Assembly: GCA_020427905.1 (NCBI GenBank)
Contig: JAGQNU010000071.1
Coordinates: forward strand, 1-7,790
Length of the DNA: 7,790 nt
Direction: 5' to 3'
From: Candidatus Saccharimonadota bacterium
Lineage (GTDB): Bacteria; Patescibacteriota; Saccharimonadia; Saccharimonadales; UBA7683
Within the stretch, counting starts at the first letter, position 1. The number at the start of each line of letters is the position of its first letter. The notes below the pieces were generated by a model that saw only the letters and a list, made by a program, of their open reading frames with translations, made no database searches and had not been told where the DNA came from. The position numbers and the translations under genes were made by a program. Below, in pieces: positions 1-5,833 of this stretch.

Positions 1-1194
1 AACATCATCATTCTCATCTTGAAAGTTCTCAATAACTGCGATTGGACCGCGACTGGTCACCATCGCCGTGCCATTAAGTGTATGCACATAATTGATCTTG
101 CCATCCGAGTCACGATATCTGATATTAAGACGTCGCGCCTGATAATCTGTAACATTTGAGCAACTCGTAAGCTCACGGTACTCACCGTCGAGCGAGCTGA
201 AGTACTCAAGGTCAAACTTCTTAAACGCTGGTGCACCGAGATCGCCTGATGCAATAGCAAGCTTGTGATACGGAATCCCGAGATCTTGCAACAGCTCCTC
301 TTCAATTGCCATTAATTTGTCGTGCCATTCAGAGCTTTGCTCAGGGACACAAAACACATACAGCTCTACCTTGTAGAACTGGTGCACACGGTAGAGTCCC
401 TTGCTATGCTTGCCATACGCCCCGGCCTCCATGCGGTAGCATGGGCTCCAGCCAACGTACAAGAGTGGCAAATCAGCAACGTCGATGATTTCATCCTTAT
501 GATACGCAGTCAGTGGAATCTCGGCCGTTGCAATCAGGTTGAGGTCTTCTCCATCGATCGTGTAAATCTGTCGCTCTTCACCGCGCGGCGCATAACCTGT
601 ACCGCCAATCACGTCACCATTAACCATATTTGGCACAAACATTGGCGTGAAGCCATGCTCAATGCCTTTTTGCAGCGCAAATTGCATCAGTGCAAACTCA
701 AGCTGGGCGAGGTCGCCTTTTGAGTAAAAGAACTTGCTGCCGGCAACCTTTGCACCGCGCTCAAAATCAACGAGGTCTCGCTCCTCGAGCCAAGTCAGGT
801 GATCCTTGATATCTCGCTGAGTAGCATCACCCCACTTTGAGACAGGGGTGTTAGCATCCTCACCACCAAGCGGAGTGTCCTCAGAGAACGTATTTGGTAC
901 ATCGGCCAGTAACTCATTGAACTCGGCTTCAGTTGGGTCAAGCTCAGCCTCGAGTTCTGTGAGTGTCTCTTTAATACGCTTGCCCTCAGCAATCAGCTCA
1001 GGGCTTGGTTGACCACCCTTCATTTGCGCAGCGGTCTCATTGCGAGCTTTGCGTAACTTCTCAACCTCTTGCAGCAGTTCACGGCGTTTTTTATCAAGCT
1101 CGAGAAGCTTGTCGATGTCTACGGCAATATTTTTATGTGCGGCAGCATCTTTCACTACCTGTGGGTTCTCACGGATGAACTGGATATCAATCAT
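1..1194 (-). CDS. serS: Seryl-tRNA synthetase (SerRS), 3' end cut by window edge
   Basis: This cytoplasmic class II synthetase charges tRNA-Ser with serine. The minus-strand frame from ATG at 1194 stays open to the left edge, giving 398 codons. The usual length is about 420, so roughly the last 25 are outside. The start MIDIQFIRENP is the classic SerRS N-terminus. A charged, coiled-coil-like arm that binds the tRNA-Ser long variable arm follows (about residues 29-105). Motif 2 begins with YRMEAG near residue 253 and runs through GLYRVHQFYKVE. The ATP/serine-site block includes ASGDLG (near 317), KKFDLE and TSCSNVTDYQARR. Motif 3 is TSRGPIAVIENF (380 onward), with R382 as the class II arginine. 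No Shine-Dalgarno precedes the ATG. A TATACT box at 1202-1207 suggests a leaderless or very short-leader message, and a second promoter lies further upstream. The identity is certain; the true C-terminus is not visible. Confidence 0.97.
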   Translation of the reverse strand, partial: MIDIQFIRENPQVVKDAAAHKNIAVDIDKLLELDKKRRELLQEVEKLRKARNETAAQMKGGQPSPELIAEGKRIKETLTELEAELDPTEAEFNELLADVPNTFSEDTPLGGEDANTPVSKWGDATQRDIKDHLTWLEERDLVDFERGAKVAGSKFFYSKGDLAQLEFALMQFALQKGIEHGFTPMFVPNMVNGDVIGGTGYAPRGEERQIYTIDGEDLNLIATAEIPLTAYHKDEIIDVADLPLLYVGWSPCYRMEAGAYGKHSKGLYRVHQFYKVELYVFCVPEQSSEWHDKLMAIEEELLQDLGIPYHKLAIASGDLGAPAFKKFDLEYFSSLDGEYRELTSCSNVTDYQARRLNIRYRDSDGKINYVHTLNGTAMVTSRGPIAVIENFQDENDDV

Positions 1195-1201
1195 GCAATC
1201 A

Positions 1202-1207
1202 AGTATA
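1202..1207 (-). promoter_or_regulatory. Candidate proximal -10 box of serS
   Basis: On the minus strand this reads CGCTATACT, five of six matches to TATAAT. It ends seven bases before the serS ATG, so a start site at the normal distance would fall at or next to the ATG and give a leaderless message. That would fit the missing Shine-Dalgarno. No good -35 box is visible at 16-18 bases; only a weak TTACGT lies near it. The octamer GCTATACT recurs at 1281-1288. Confidence 0.35.
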
Positions 1208-1221
1208 GCGTATCTGGGTAG

Positions 1222-1258
1222 AAAAACGTAAAAGGAGCTAGCCTTTTCAGCCAACTCC
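1222..1258 (-). terminator. Rho-independent terminator or attenuator upstream of serS
   Basis: Read on the minus strand, GGAGTTGGCT pairs with GGCTAGCTCC in a ten-pair stem that includes three G-U wobbles. The loop is GAAAA, and TTTTACGTTTTT follows. It lies about 75 bases after the stop of the membrane-protein gene and 28 bases before the serS ATG. The simplest reading is the terminator of the heliorhodopsin unit. A good promoter lies at 1281-1308, upstream of the hairpin, so it could also act as an attenuator in the serS leader. Confidence 0.65.
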
Positions 1259-1280
1259 CTCACGCTGTTTGTTTTCACTC

Positions 1281-1308
1281 AGTATAGCACTTATGCAAAA
1301 TTTGTAAT
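1281..1308 (-). promoter_or_regulatory. Candidate distal serS promoter with extended -10
   Basis: The minus strand shows ATTACA (1308-1303) as a -35 box with four of six consensus matches. A 16-base spacer follows, then TGCTATACT, an extended -10 with TGn and a five-of-six hexamer (1286-1281). Transcription would begin near 1274 and give a leader of about 80 bases that contains the hairpin at 1222-1258. The element lies just after the end of the membrane-protein gene. Confidence 0.5.
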
Positions 1309-1333
1309 GGGTTTGTTGTACATAATACAAATG

Positions 1334-2287
1334 CTAATTCGCCGGTGAGCCAATTATGTTCTCAAGCACATTTTGAGCGTCTTTGAGACTTATCACATCC
1401 TTCGGTTCTGCAATCCCATCTAGGGACTTTTTAGTTGGTTTTACCGTGTGTTCAACAGAAATTGATCTGTTAGCATGCCTCAGTGTCATTTCTATAATCT
1501 GATTGTTCACAGCGTTCACTGTGAACGAGAGCGTATACGCGTCATTCATTACTGCACTCGGGTCATTGCTGCCTAGTTGCTCTACGACGCCCCCGCATGC
1601 AGTCGTAAGCTGCGCCCCTTCAGGTGCACTGCTCAATTGTTCAAATAATGTATTCAGCTGTTTTTTACTGAGCGTGAATGAATACACTGCATTGCCATCC
1701 CGATTAGTGCCTTCCTCTACCGGAAGCTGCCCCATCAGCTGTTTTGCCTCACTGCGCCGCAGTAAAGTGCCAGCCTGCTGCAAGCATTGTTGGCTGTTGG
1801 CGAGAGACTCAAGCTGTATCCACTTGCCCTCAAGTTGCTCTGCGACCAACTGAGCATAGCCAGTATAGCGAGCGAGTTGAGTGTTTTGAGTGGCGGCTTT
1901 ATCAAGCGCACTGCCAACATTCTTTAACTTAATATATGTATGGTTCTTTACTGAAACTACCTCAGAATCTACCGCCAGACTAACTTCGCCACTAGCGATG
2001 CGGACGGCACCCTTCCCACTAAAGTATTTATCGGTACCGGCTCCCTCAATCGTAATGACAGACCTTGTTGAACCGTCTGTTAGCTTCACTGTTATCTCGC
2101 TTTGTCTTGGTTCAGCACTCGAGAGCGACTGCGTGGTTGCTCTCAGCGCCGAGAGAAGCTTCTCTTGCGGTGTCGCCTGGTGCACGCCTCGCCACAATAC
2201 AACTCCTAGAATAGCTACGAGAAGTAAAACTACTCCCACAATGATCCACTGTTTACGAGTCTTGTTTTGCTCCACTGTATACTTCAT
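1334..2287 (-). CDS. One-pass membrane protein with large external domain, heliorhodopsin operon partner
   Basis: I do not recognise this 317-residue protein by family. A charged N-terminus (MKYTVEQNKTRKQ) is followed by one hydrophobic segment at about 14-33 (WIIVGVVLLLVAILGVV). There is no lipobox cysteine, so it is probably an uncleaved signal anchor with residues 40-317 outside. The external part alternates polar beta-like strands (KYFSGKGAVRIAS, VSVKNHTYIKLKN, GKWIQLE). That pattern loosely recalls the LolA/LppX-type barrels of Gram-positive surface lipoproteins, but the resemblance is only in pattern. There are just two cysteines, C168 and C231, which could form a disulfide. The ATG at 2287 lies three bases after the heliorhodopsin stop and lacks a Shine-Dalgarno, so translation is probably coupled to that gene. 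The stop is TAG at 1334. The gene is solid; its function is unknown. Confidence 0.85.
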   Translation of the reverse strand: MKYTVEQNKTRKQWIIVGVVLLLVAILGVVLWRGVHQATPQEKLLSALRATTQSLSSAEPRQSEITVKLTDGSTRSVITIEGAGTDKYFSGKGAVRIASGEVSLAVDSEVVSVKNHTYIKLKNVGSALDKAATQNTQLARYTGYAQLVAEQLEGKWIQLESLANSQQCLQQAGTLLRRSEAKQLMGQLPVEEGTNRDGNAVYSFTLSKKQLNTLFEQLSSAPEGAQLTTACGGVVEQLGSNDPSAVMNDAYTLSFTVNAVNNQIIEMTLRHANRSISVEHTVKPTKKSLDGIAEPKDVISLKDAQNVLENIIGSPAN

Positions 2288-2290
2288 ACG

Positions 2291-3073
2291 CTATGGGCGG
2301 AGGCTACCTGCAAACACCTGCCAGGCAAGTGCAGATTTAGCAACAAGACTGAGGATAATGTAAGCACGCTCACCGTATAAATACTGCGACCACTTGCCCA
2401 CTTTTTTGTACTGCAGGTACATGTTGATAGCAAAGCTGTTGAAGAACACGAAGATGCTGACATAGATCCAATAGACAAACGTTGGCACGCTTCCTGACCC
2501 ATAACTTTCAGCACCCCATACATAGATGACGAACACAACCCACGGCACGATACCGAGCAAACAGCCGATCCAATAACTGAGCCAGTTGGTCTGCTTTGTG
2601 GTCTGGTTCCAGAGCTCCATAACGAGCCCCGTCAGGTTCATGCCTGCTACCAGCGCAAATATCATGATCAGACTTGAGAGATCATAGATGCCACTCAGCA
2701 GCGCAATCCCGACCATCATGGTGCTTGCCGATAGACTGTATTCAATCCACCGTGCCTTGTTAACGCCAACCTTGAGATCCTTCAAATACTGCTTCTTGTA
2801 CACGGTCGCAATGATAAAGTGAGCTGCTGCAGACATAAACAAAAACGCAGTCGTTAGAAGTGCTAGCGACACCGTAAATAGCTCGGTTGAAGCTGGCTCG
2901 AGTCGTTGGTCAGCACCAAGAGTCAGATAGTTTGTTACAATTGGTAATTTTGCATCTGTGGCCAGTAGCAACATCACCACCGCCTGCACAAGGTGCAAAA
3001 CACCCGCAATTACATTAAACCTGATGAGATACTCGTCAGAGTACAACTGCTTCTCCTTGAACAATCTAAACAT
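2291..3073 (-). CDS. Heliorhodopsin (retinal-binding seven-helix photoreceptor)
   Basis: This 260-residue protein spans the membrane seven times (roughly 17-38, 66-92, 107-128, 132-152, 165-186, 198-219, 233-256). Helix 7 reads LSLVAKSALAWQVFAGSL, with K246 as the Schiff-base lysine in the heliorhodopsin SxxxK context (S242). Helix 3 holds RWIEYSLSAS, so E111 is the expected counterion. H27 (helix 1) and H85 (helix 2) match the conserved histidine pair of the family. The long loop after helix 1 (about 39-66) is also typical. Members sit inverted relative to type-1 rhodopsins, with the N-terminus inside. They have slow photocycles and generally do not pump ions, which suggests a sensory or regulatory role. 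AAGGAGG lies just before the ATG, the strongest ribosome binding site in the window. The next gene follows after three bases. The family call is firm; the signalling output is unknown. Confidence 0.96.
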   Translation of the reverse strand: MFRLFKEKQLYSDEYLIRFNVIAGVLHLVQAVVMLLLATDAKLPIVTNYLTLGADQRLEPASTELFTVSLALLTTAFLFMSAAAHFIIATVYKKQYLKDLKVGVNKARWIEYSLSASTMMVGIALLSGIYDLSSLIMIFALVAGMNLTGLVMELWNQTTKQTNWLSYWIGCLLGIVPWVVFVIYVWGAESYGSGSVPTFVYWIYVSIFVFFNSFAINMYLQYKKVGKWSQYLYGERAYIILSLVAKSALAWQVFAGSLRP

Positions 3074-3075
3074 TA

Positions 3076-3084
3076 CCCCTCCTT
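3076..3084 (-). promoter_or_regulatory. Strong ribosome binding site of the heliorhodopsin gene
   Basis: The minus strand reads AAGGAGGGG directly ahead of TA-ATG, with about four to five bases between the core and the start. It is the best anti-16S match in the window and fixes the start at 3073. Several housekeeping genes here have weak or no such site, so the light sensor appears to have efficient translation initiation. Confidence 0.8.
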
Positions 3085-3093
3085 CGTTGTACT

Positions 3094-3122
3094 AAGCATA
3101 CAGCCTCGTTAGAGAATCAGCA
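3094..3122 (-). promoter_or_regulatory. Candidate heliorhodopsin promoter
   Basis: TTGCTG (3122-3117), a 17-base spacer and TATGCT (3099-3094) form a modest promoter on the minus strand. It would start transcription about 15 bases before the heliorhodopsin ATG. The boxes match the consensus only in part. Support comes mainly from position: it lies between the lysS terminator and a strong ribosome binding site. Confidence 0.35.
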
Positions 3123-3123
3123 A

Positions 3124-3158
3124 TTTTCAATAAACGCCTCAATCACTGTGAGGCGTTT
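3124..3158 (-). terminator. Rho-independent terminator of lysS
   Basis: On the minus strand AAACGCCTC and GAGGCGTTT form a perfect nine-pair stem with a nine-base loop, starting three bases after the lysS stop. The following tract (TTTATTG) is only moderately T-rich, so termination may be incomplete. The structure separates lysS from the heliorhodopsin unit. Confidence 0.8.
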
Positions 3159-3160
3159 CG

Positions 3161-4672
3161 CTAATCAAATTTTATCTTTGGGTAAATTGACCGAGTAACC
3201 TCATCAGTCTCAGCACGTAATTGCGGGAATGGGACACCCTCTCGCGCAGTCACTCCCTCAAATACCCAGAACACACGTTCAGAGAACCCGAGGCCACAGG
3301 CTGGTGGCATACCGTACTCCAGCATCTCCACATAGTCGATATCGAGCATCATCGCCTCATCATCGCCCTCATCACGCATCTGTTGTTGCTCTAAAAATCG
3401 ATTGAGCTGGTCGACTGGGTCATTGAGCTCCGAGAACCCGTTAGACAGCTCGCTGCCCGCAATAACCGCCTGGAAGCGCTGGGTAAAGTCAGGATTCTCA
3501 TCATCAGTTTTACTCAGTGGCGAGATAAAGGTTGGTGTATTGATGAGCCAGACTGGCCCGACTACCGTAGCACGCACTTTCTTCCAAAGTTTGTCGATGC
3601 CTCGCGGGATGCTATCTGTCTTCTCAACCTCAAGTCCATTGTCTTTGAGCGCCTTAGCAATTTGCTCGATTGTGCAGTCAAACACGTCGATATCATAGTG
3701 ATCTTTGATAACTGTGGCGTAATCCCACTGCTCCCACTTCTTACTCATATCAACCTGCATGCCGTTGATATCAAACTTCAGCGTACCAAACGCCTCGCTC
3801 AGCACATATTTAAACATGCGCTCCTGAAATGCCGTGCCGTCACGCCAATCTGCATAGGCCCAGTACCACTCCATCGCCACATGCTCGGGCAGATGCTCGT
3901 CGGTGTAGTTCTCGTTTCTGAATCGCGGACCGATATCATAAACCTTCTCAAACCCTGCACCGATCAGACGCTTCAGCGGCAACTCATGACTAATCCTGAG
4001 GTAGAAATCTTGGCCAAGTGCATCCATACGCGTCACAAATGGGTTAGCATCTGCACCCCCGGTTGTGTGCTCAAGTACAGGAATATTTACCTCGGTGAAG
4101 CCTTCTTGATTTAAGAAGTCGCGGGTAGCCTGCCAAAACTTCGAGCGCCGCACAAACCGCTCGCGAACGTCCTCGTTAACGTTCATGTCGACGTAGCGAC
4201 GACGCATGCGCTCCTCTTTGTTCGTGAAGCCATCCTGCTGAGTTGGCATTGGCCGCAATGACTTAGTGAGCAACCGTAGTTTGCTCACCGCAACAGATAT
4301 CTCACCTGTCTTTGTTTTAATAACCTCACCAGTTGCCTCAACAAAGTCACCGCTATCCAATAAGTTAAGCTGCTCCATTGTAAGCTCGCTATTAGCTGGC
4401 TTGGCTGATGCAATACATCCGTCTTTGAAGAACAACTGTACACTGCCTGAGTCATCTTTCACCACAATAAATGCTAGCTTGCCAAACTTGCGAATACCCG
4501 TAACTCGGCCCGCCACAGTCACGTCAGACCCCTCTAGTTTAGTGAAGTCATCTACGACTTGCTGAGTTTTATGAGTTCGAGTTGAGTGTGCAGGATACGG
4601 ATTGATCCCTGCATTTTTGAGTTCTTCTAGTTTTCTGAGGCGCTCATCACGCAGTTCTTTTAAGTTTGCCAT
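3161..4672 (-). CDS. lysS: Lysyl-tRNA synthetase, class II (LysRS)
   Basis: LysRS attaches lysine to tRNA-Lys in the cytoplasm. The 503-residue length is normal for the bacterial class II form. An OB-fold anticodon domain covers about residues 50-140 (VTVAGRVTGIRKFGKLAF). RMRRRYVDMNVNEDVRERF is the usual linker. Motif 1 is NIPVLEHTTGGADANPF (196-212). Motif 2 begins at GPRFRNEN (248) and runs to AYADW (276). NGFSELNDPVDQLNRF (411-426) is a LysRS signature, and motif 3 is GLGFSERVFWVFEG (460-473) with R466 as the class II arginine. Motifs 2 and 3 depart from the common LysRS wording (FRNEG, GIGIDR), giving a lineage-specific look. The ATG at 4672 follows the upstream stop by seven bases. A GAGGTGAT match lies inside the end of the upstream gene but 14 bases from the ATG, so coupling is likely. 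A terminator follows the stop. Confidence 0.96.
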   Translation of the reverse strand: MANLKELRDERLRKLEELKNAGINPYPAHSTRTHKTQQVVDDFTKLEGSDVTVAGRVTGIRKFGKLAFIVVKDDSGSVQLFFKDGCIASAKPANSELTMEQLNLLDSGDFVEATGEVIKTKTGEISVAVSKLRLLTKSLRPMPTQQDGFTNKEERMRRRYVDMNVNEDVRERFVRRSKFWQATRDFLNQEGFTEVNIPVLEHTTGGADANPFVTRMDALGQDFYLRISHELPLKRLIGAGFEKVYDIGPRFRNENYTDEHLPEHVAMEWYWAYADWRDGTAFQERMFKYVLSEAFGTLKFDINGMQVDMSKKWEQWDYATVIKDHYDIDVFDCTIEQIAKALKDNGLEVEKTDSIPRGIDKLWKKVRATVVGPVWLINTPTFISPLSKTDDENPDFTQRFQAVIAGSELSNGFSELNDPVDQLNRFLEQQQMRDEGDDEAMMLDIDYVEMLEYGMPPACGLGFSERVFWVFEGVTAREGVPFPQLRAETDEVTRSIYPKIKFD

Positions 4673-4679
4673 ATGTACT

Positions 4680-5141
4680 CTATTCTATCACCTCTTGTGC
4701 TAATTCTTCATCTACAAAGACTCCTATGTATAGGGTGCTATGCGTGTCATCACCCTCAGCAAAATACGGAGCCACAAACCAGCCATGCCACATCTCGCTA
4801 TGGAAGTAGCTCTGCAGTGCACTCTGTGCATCAAACGCAAAGTCTCGGAGCACTTTATTATCTTGCTCTTGTTGCTTACTCATACAGCCTGGCGTGTACA
4901 CTGGCGGGGGTATATAAAATGGATAGTTAATACATACCATGTGCAGAGACATGAGATTACGTTCTTTCAAACACTTTGATATCTCGTGTATGTCTTGCTC
5001 ACTTGATCTCAGTGAGTATTCCATCGAACGTCGTACCTCTGAATCATTCCAGCTACTACGCTCGAGATCTCCAGTTGAGCGTGCATTGATCCCCTGGCGT
5101 AAAGTTCGAGGCTTTGGCTCTTGTGGTTGATATATATTCAT
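4680..5141 (-). CDS. Unrecognised 153-residue soluble protein upstream of lysS
   Basis: I do not recognise this protein. Starting at ATG 5141 it begins MNIYQPQEPKPRTLRQG, a polar and probably disordered segment, and an acidic and basic stretch follows to about residue 85. A proline-rich piece (YPFYIPPPVYTPG) precedes a more ordered C-terminal third containing SALQSYFHSEMWHGWF and STLYIGVFVDEELAQEVIE. No membrane helix or signal peptide is evident. The frame extends upstream to a TTG at 5219, but that would place the first 26 codons over a strong hairpin and T-tract, so I prefer the ATG. The Shine-Dalgarno is weak (GAGA). The stop is seven bases before lysS, so the two genes are probably co-transcribed. 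The long open frame and the tight junction support a real gene; the role is unknown. Confidence 0.7.
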   Translation of the reverse strand: MNIYQPQEPKPRTLRQGINARSTGDLERSSWNDSEVRRSMEYSLRSSEQDIHEISKCLKERNLMSLHMVCINYPFYIPPPVYTPGCMSKQQEQDNKVLRDFAFDAQSALQSYFHSEMWHGWFVAPYFAEGDDTHSTLYIGVFVDEELAQEVIE

Positions 5142-5154
5142 TCTATCTCGTTGC

Positions 5155-5200
5155 AAATTAAAAACTTCCCCTGTCTTTTTGTCGTAGTGCCGGGGAAGTT
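5155..5200 (-). terminator. Rho-independent terminator downstream of greA
   Basis: AACTTCCCC (5200-5192 on the minus strand) pairs perfectly with GGGGAAGTT (5171-5163) across a 20-base loop, and TTTAATTT follows. It lies about 100 bases after the greA stop and 14 bases ahead of the next ATG. It therefore most likely ends greA transcription. It could instead be a leader hairpin if the next gene is transcribed from further upstream. Confidence 0.7.
5157..5185 (-). promoter_or_regulatory. Candidate promoter overlapping the greA terminator
   Basis: ACGACA (5185-5180, four of six consensus matches), a 17-base spacer and TTTAAT (5162-5157, five of six) would start transcription about 9 bases before the ATG at 5141. 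This would supply the hypothetical gene and lysS with a message that escapes the hairpin. The -35 box lies in the loop and the -10 box in the T-tract, so T-richness alone could explain part of the match. Confidence 0.3.
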
Positions 5201-5254
5201 TATGTACTTTAAGACTCAACGGGCGCTACGACCGAAGCTTTGTCTTTATAGTAC

Positions 5255-5284
5255 GTGCAATACACTGAACCATGTGTGCAATAC
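5255..5284. repeat. Two 9-base direct repeats 21 bases apart
   Basis: GTGCAATAC occurs at 5255-5263 and at 5276-5284, in the same orientation, with a period of exactly 21 bases or about two helical turns. Both copies lie between the greA stop and the terminator. A TATAAA-like box (minus strand, near 5245) is just beyond the second copy in the direction of transcription. The arrangement would suit a dimeric regulator, but no regulator is identified. Confidence 0.4.
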
Positions 5285-5301
5285 TAACAGATGATATGCC
5301 T

Positions 5302-5757
5302 CTAGGCAATCTTCTGGATCTCCACTTTTGTTTTACCCGCAGGAAGCTGAATCTCAGCAGTATCACCTACCTTTTTGCCCATCAGGACTTTACCAATAGG
5401 AGATTCATCAGAAATTTTAGACTCAAGTGGATCGGCCTCAACAGAATCCACAATATGATAGGTCACAGTCTTACGGCCAAGTTTTACAGATACAGAGTTG
5501 CCGATACCAACTGAGCTCGTACTGCGACGCTTTACAACCTCTGCGTTGTTTAAAATATGTGTGACCTCAGATATGCGAGTCTCGACACGCTCCTGCTCTT
5601 CTTTGGCTGCATGATACTCTGCGTTCTCACTTAAGTCACCCTGATCACGTGCAGTTTTGATAGCATCAATAACCTCAACCTGCTTAACTTTCAGTTCGGC
5701 AAGCTCGGCTTCAAGTTCTGCCACACCCTCTTTAGTTAGTTGAAATTCTTTTGTCAT
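5302..5757 (-). CDS. greA: Transcription elongation factor GreA
   Basis: GreA enters the RNA polymerase secondary channel and stimulates cleavage of backtracked transcripts. From ATG 5757 the protein has 151 residues, close to the usual 155-160. The N-terminal antiparallel coiled coil covers about 8-75. Its tip reads ARDQGDLSENAEYHAAKEEQ and keeps D41 and E44, the acidic residues that hold the catalytic magnesium. The C-terminal FKBP-like domain (about 80-151) includes DPLESKISDESPIGKVLMGK and ends VEIQKIA. GAGG with eight bases of spacing marks this ATG. The same frame opens further upstream at a GTG (5814), but that extension would lie in a hairpin and does not resemble GreA. The gene has its own promoter at 5834-5862 and a leader of about 70 bases with a small reading frame and a terminator-like hairpin. 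A terminator follows about 100 bases after the stop. Confidence 0.96.
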   Translation of the reverse strand: MTKEFQLTKEGVAELEAELAELKVKQVEVIDAIKTARDQGDLSENAEYHAAKEEQERVETRISEVTHILNNAEVVKRRSTSSVGIGNSVSVKLGRKTVTYHIVDSVEADPLESKISDESPIGKVLMGKKVGDTAEIQLPAGKTKVEIQKIA

Positions 5758-5762
5758 AATTA

Positions 5763-5816
5763 TTACCTCAATTTCGTCGTGACGGTAAAAAATATATACG
5801 TCTCGGACGTACACAT
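5763..5816 (-). CDS. Possible 17-codon leader peptide of greA
   Basis: An ATG at 5816 opens a short frame encoding MCTSETYIFFTVTTKLR, ended by two TAA codons in a row. It begins about 12 bases after the predicted start site, with GGTGA four bases ahead as a possible ribosome binding site. Codons 2-8 cover a hairpin and the next codons a T-tract. The frame ends five bases before the greA ATG, on top of the greA Shine-Dalgarno. This geometry suits translational coupling or attenuation. A chance frame of this length is not rare, so confidence is low. Confidence 0.35.
   Translation of the reverse strand: MCTSETYIFFTVTTKLR
5764..5770 (-). promoter_or_regulatory. Ribosome binding site that fixes the greA start
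   Basis: TGAGGTA on the minus strand lies eight bases (counted from GAGG) before ATG 5757. It selects this start over the in-frame GTG at 5814. It also overlaps the last codons and stop of the candidate leader peptide. Confidence 0.75.
5787..5815 (-). terminator. Terminator-like hairpin in the greA leader
   Basis: TACGTC and GACGTA form a six-pair stem around a CGA loop. The stem extends by up to four alternating G-U and A-U pairs, and a T-rich tract ending in six Ts (5792-5787) follows directly. It lies about 12 bases downstream of the predicted greA start site and 30 bases before the ATG. With no upstream gene left to terminate, an attenuator role is more natural. An ACGGT/ACCGT pairing outside it (5826-5822 with 5786-5782) could close a larger structure. 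Confidence 0.5.
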
Positions 5817-5833
5817 TGCTTCACCGTTGCCCG

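Noticed and set aside
306..723. Plus-strand open frames of 60 and 133 codons opposite serS
   Set aside because: They lie wholly inside the well-supported serS gene on the other strand and have no recognisable product or ribosome binding site.
1195..1266. In-frame upstream extension of SerRS from a GTG near 1266
   Set aside because: The frame is open and contains adjacent AGC TCC serine codons, but no ribosome binding site precedes it. SerRS proteins normally begin at the MIDIQFIREN position.
1195..1333. T-box riboswitch upstream of serS
   Set aside because: The space is only about 139 bases, and I see no conserved T-box sequence pairing with a specifier stem.
1319..1333. TTGTA/TACAA hairpin right after the membrane-protein stop
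   Set aside because: The stem has only five A-T-rich pairs and no T-tract follows, so it is too weak to call a terminator.
1890..2363. A 157-codon plus-strand frame across the junction of the heliorhodopsin and its partner
   Set aside because: It runs opposite two supported minus-strand genes, and its protein looks like a low-complexity antisense translation rich in Ser, Thr and Pro.
2291..3073. Type-1 (proton-pumping) rhodopsin
   Set aside because: Helix 3 lacks the D/T/E-type pump motif and carries RWIEYSLSAS instead. Helix 7 and the two histidines match heliorhodopsins.
3662..4114. A 150-codon plus-strand frame opposite lysS
   Set aside because: It is the antisense shadow of a conserved synthetase, and no motif or start signal supports it.
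5142..5219. TTG start at 5219 for the protein upstream of lysS
   Set aside because: The first 26 codons would run through a nine-pair terminator hairpin and its T-tract, and TTG has no evident ribosome binding site.
5758..5814. N-terminal extension of GreA from GTG 5814
   Set aside because: The extra 19 residues fall in a hairpin and T-tract, lack a ribosome binding site and have no GreA similarity. ATG 5757 has GAGG at good spacing.
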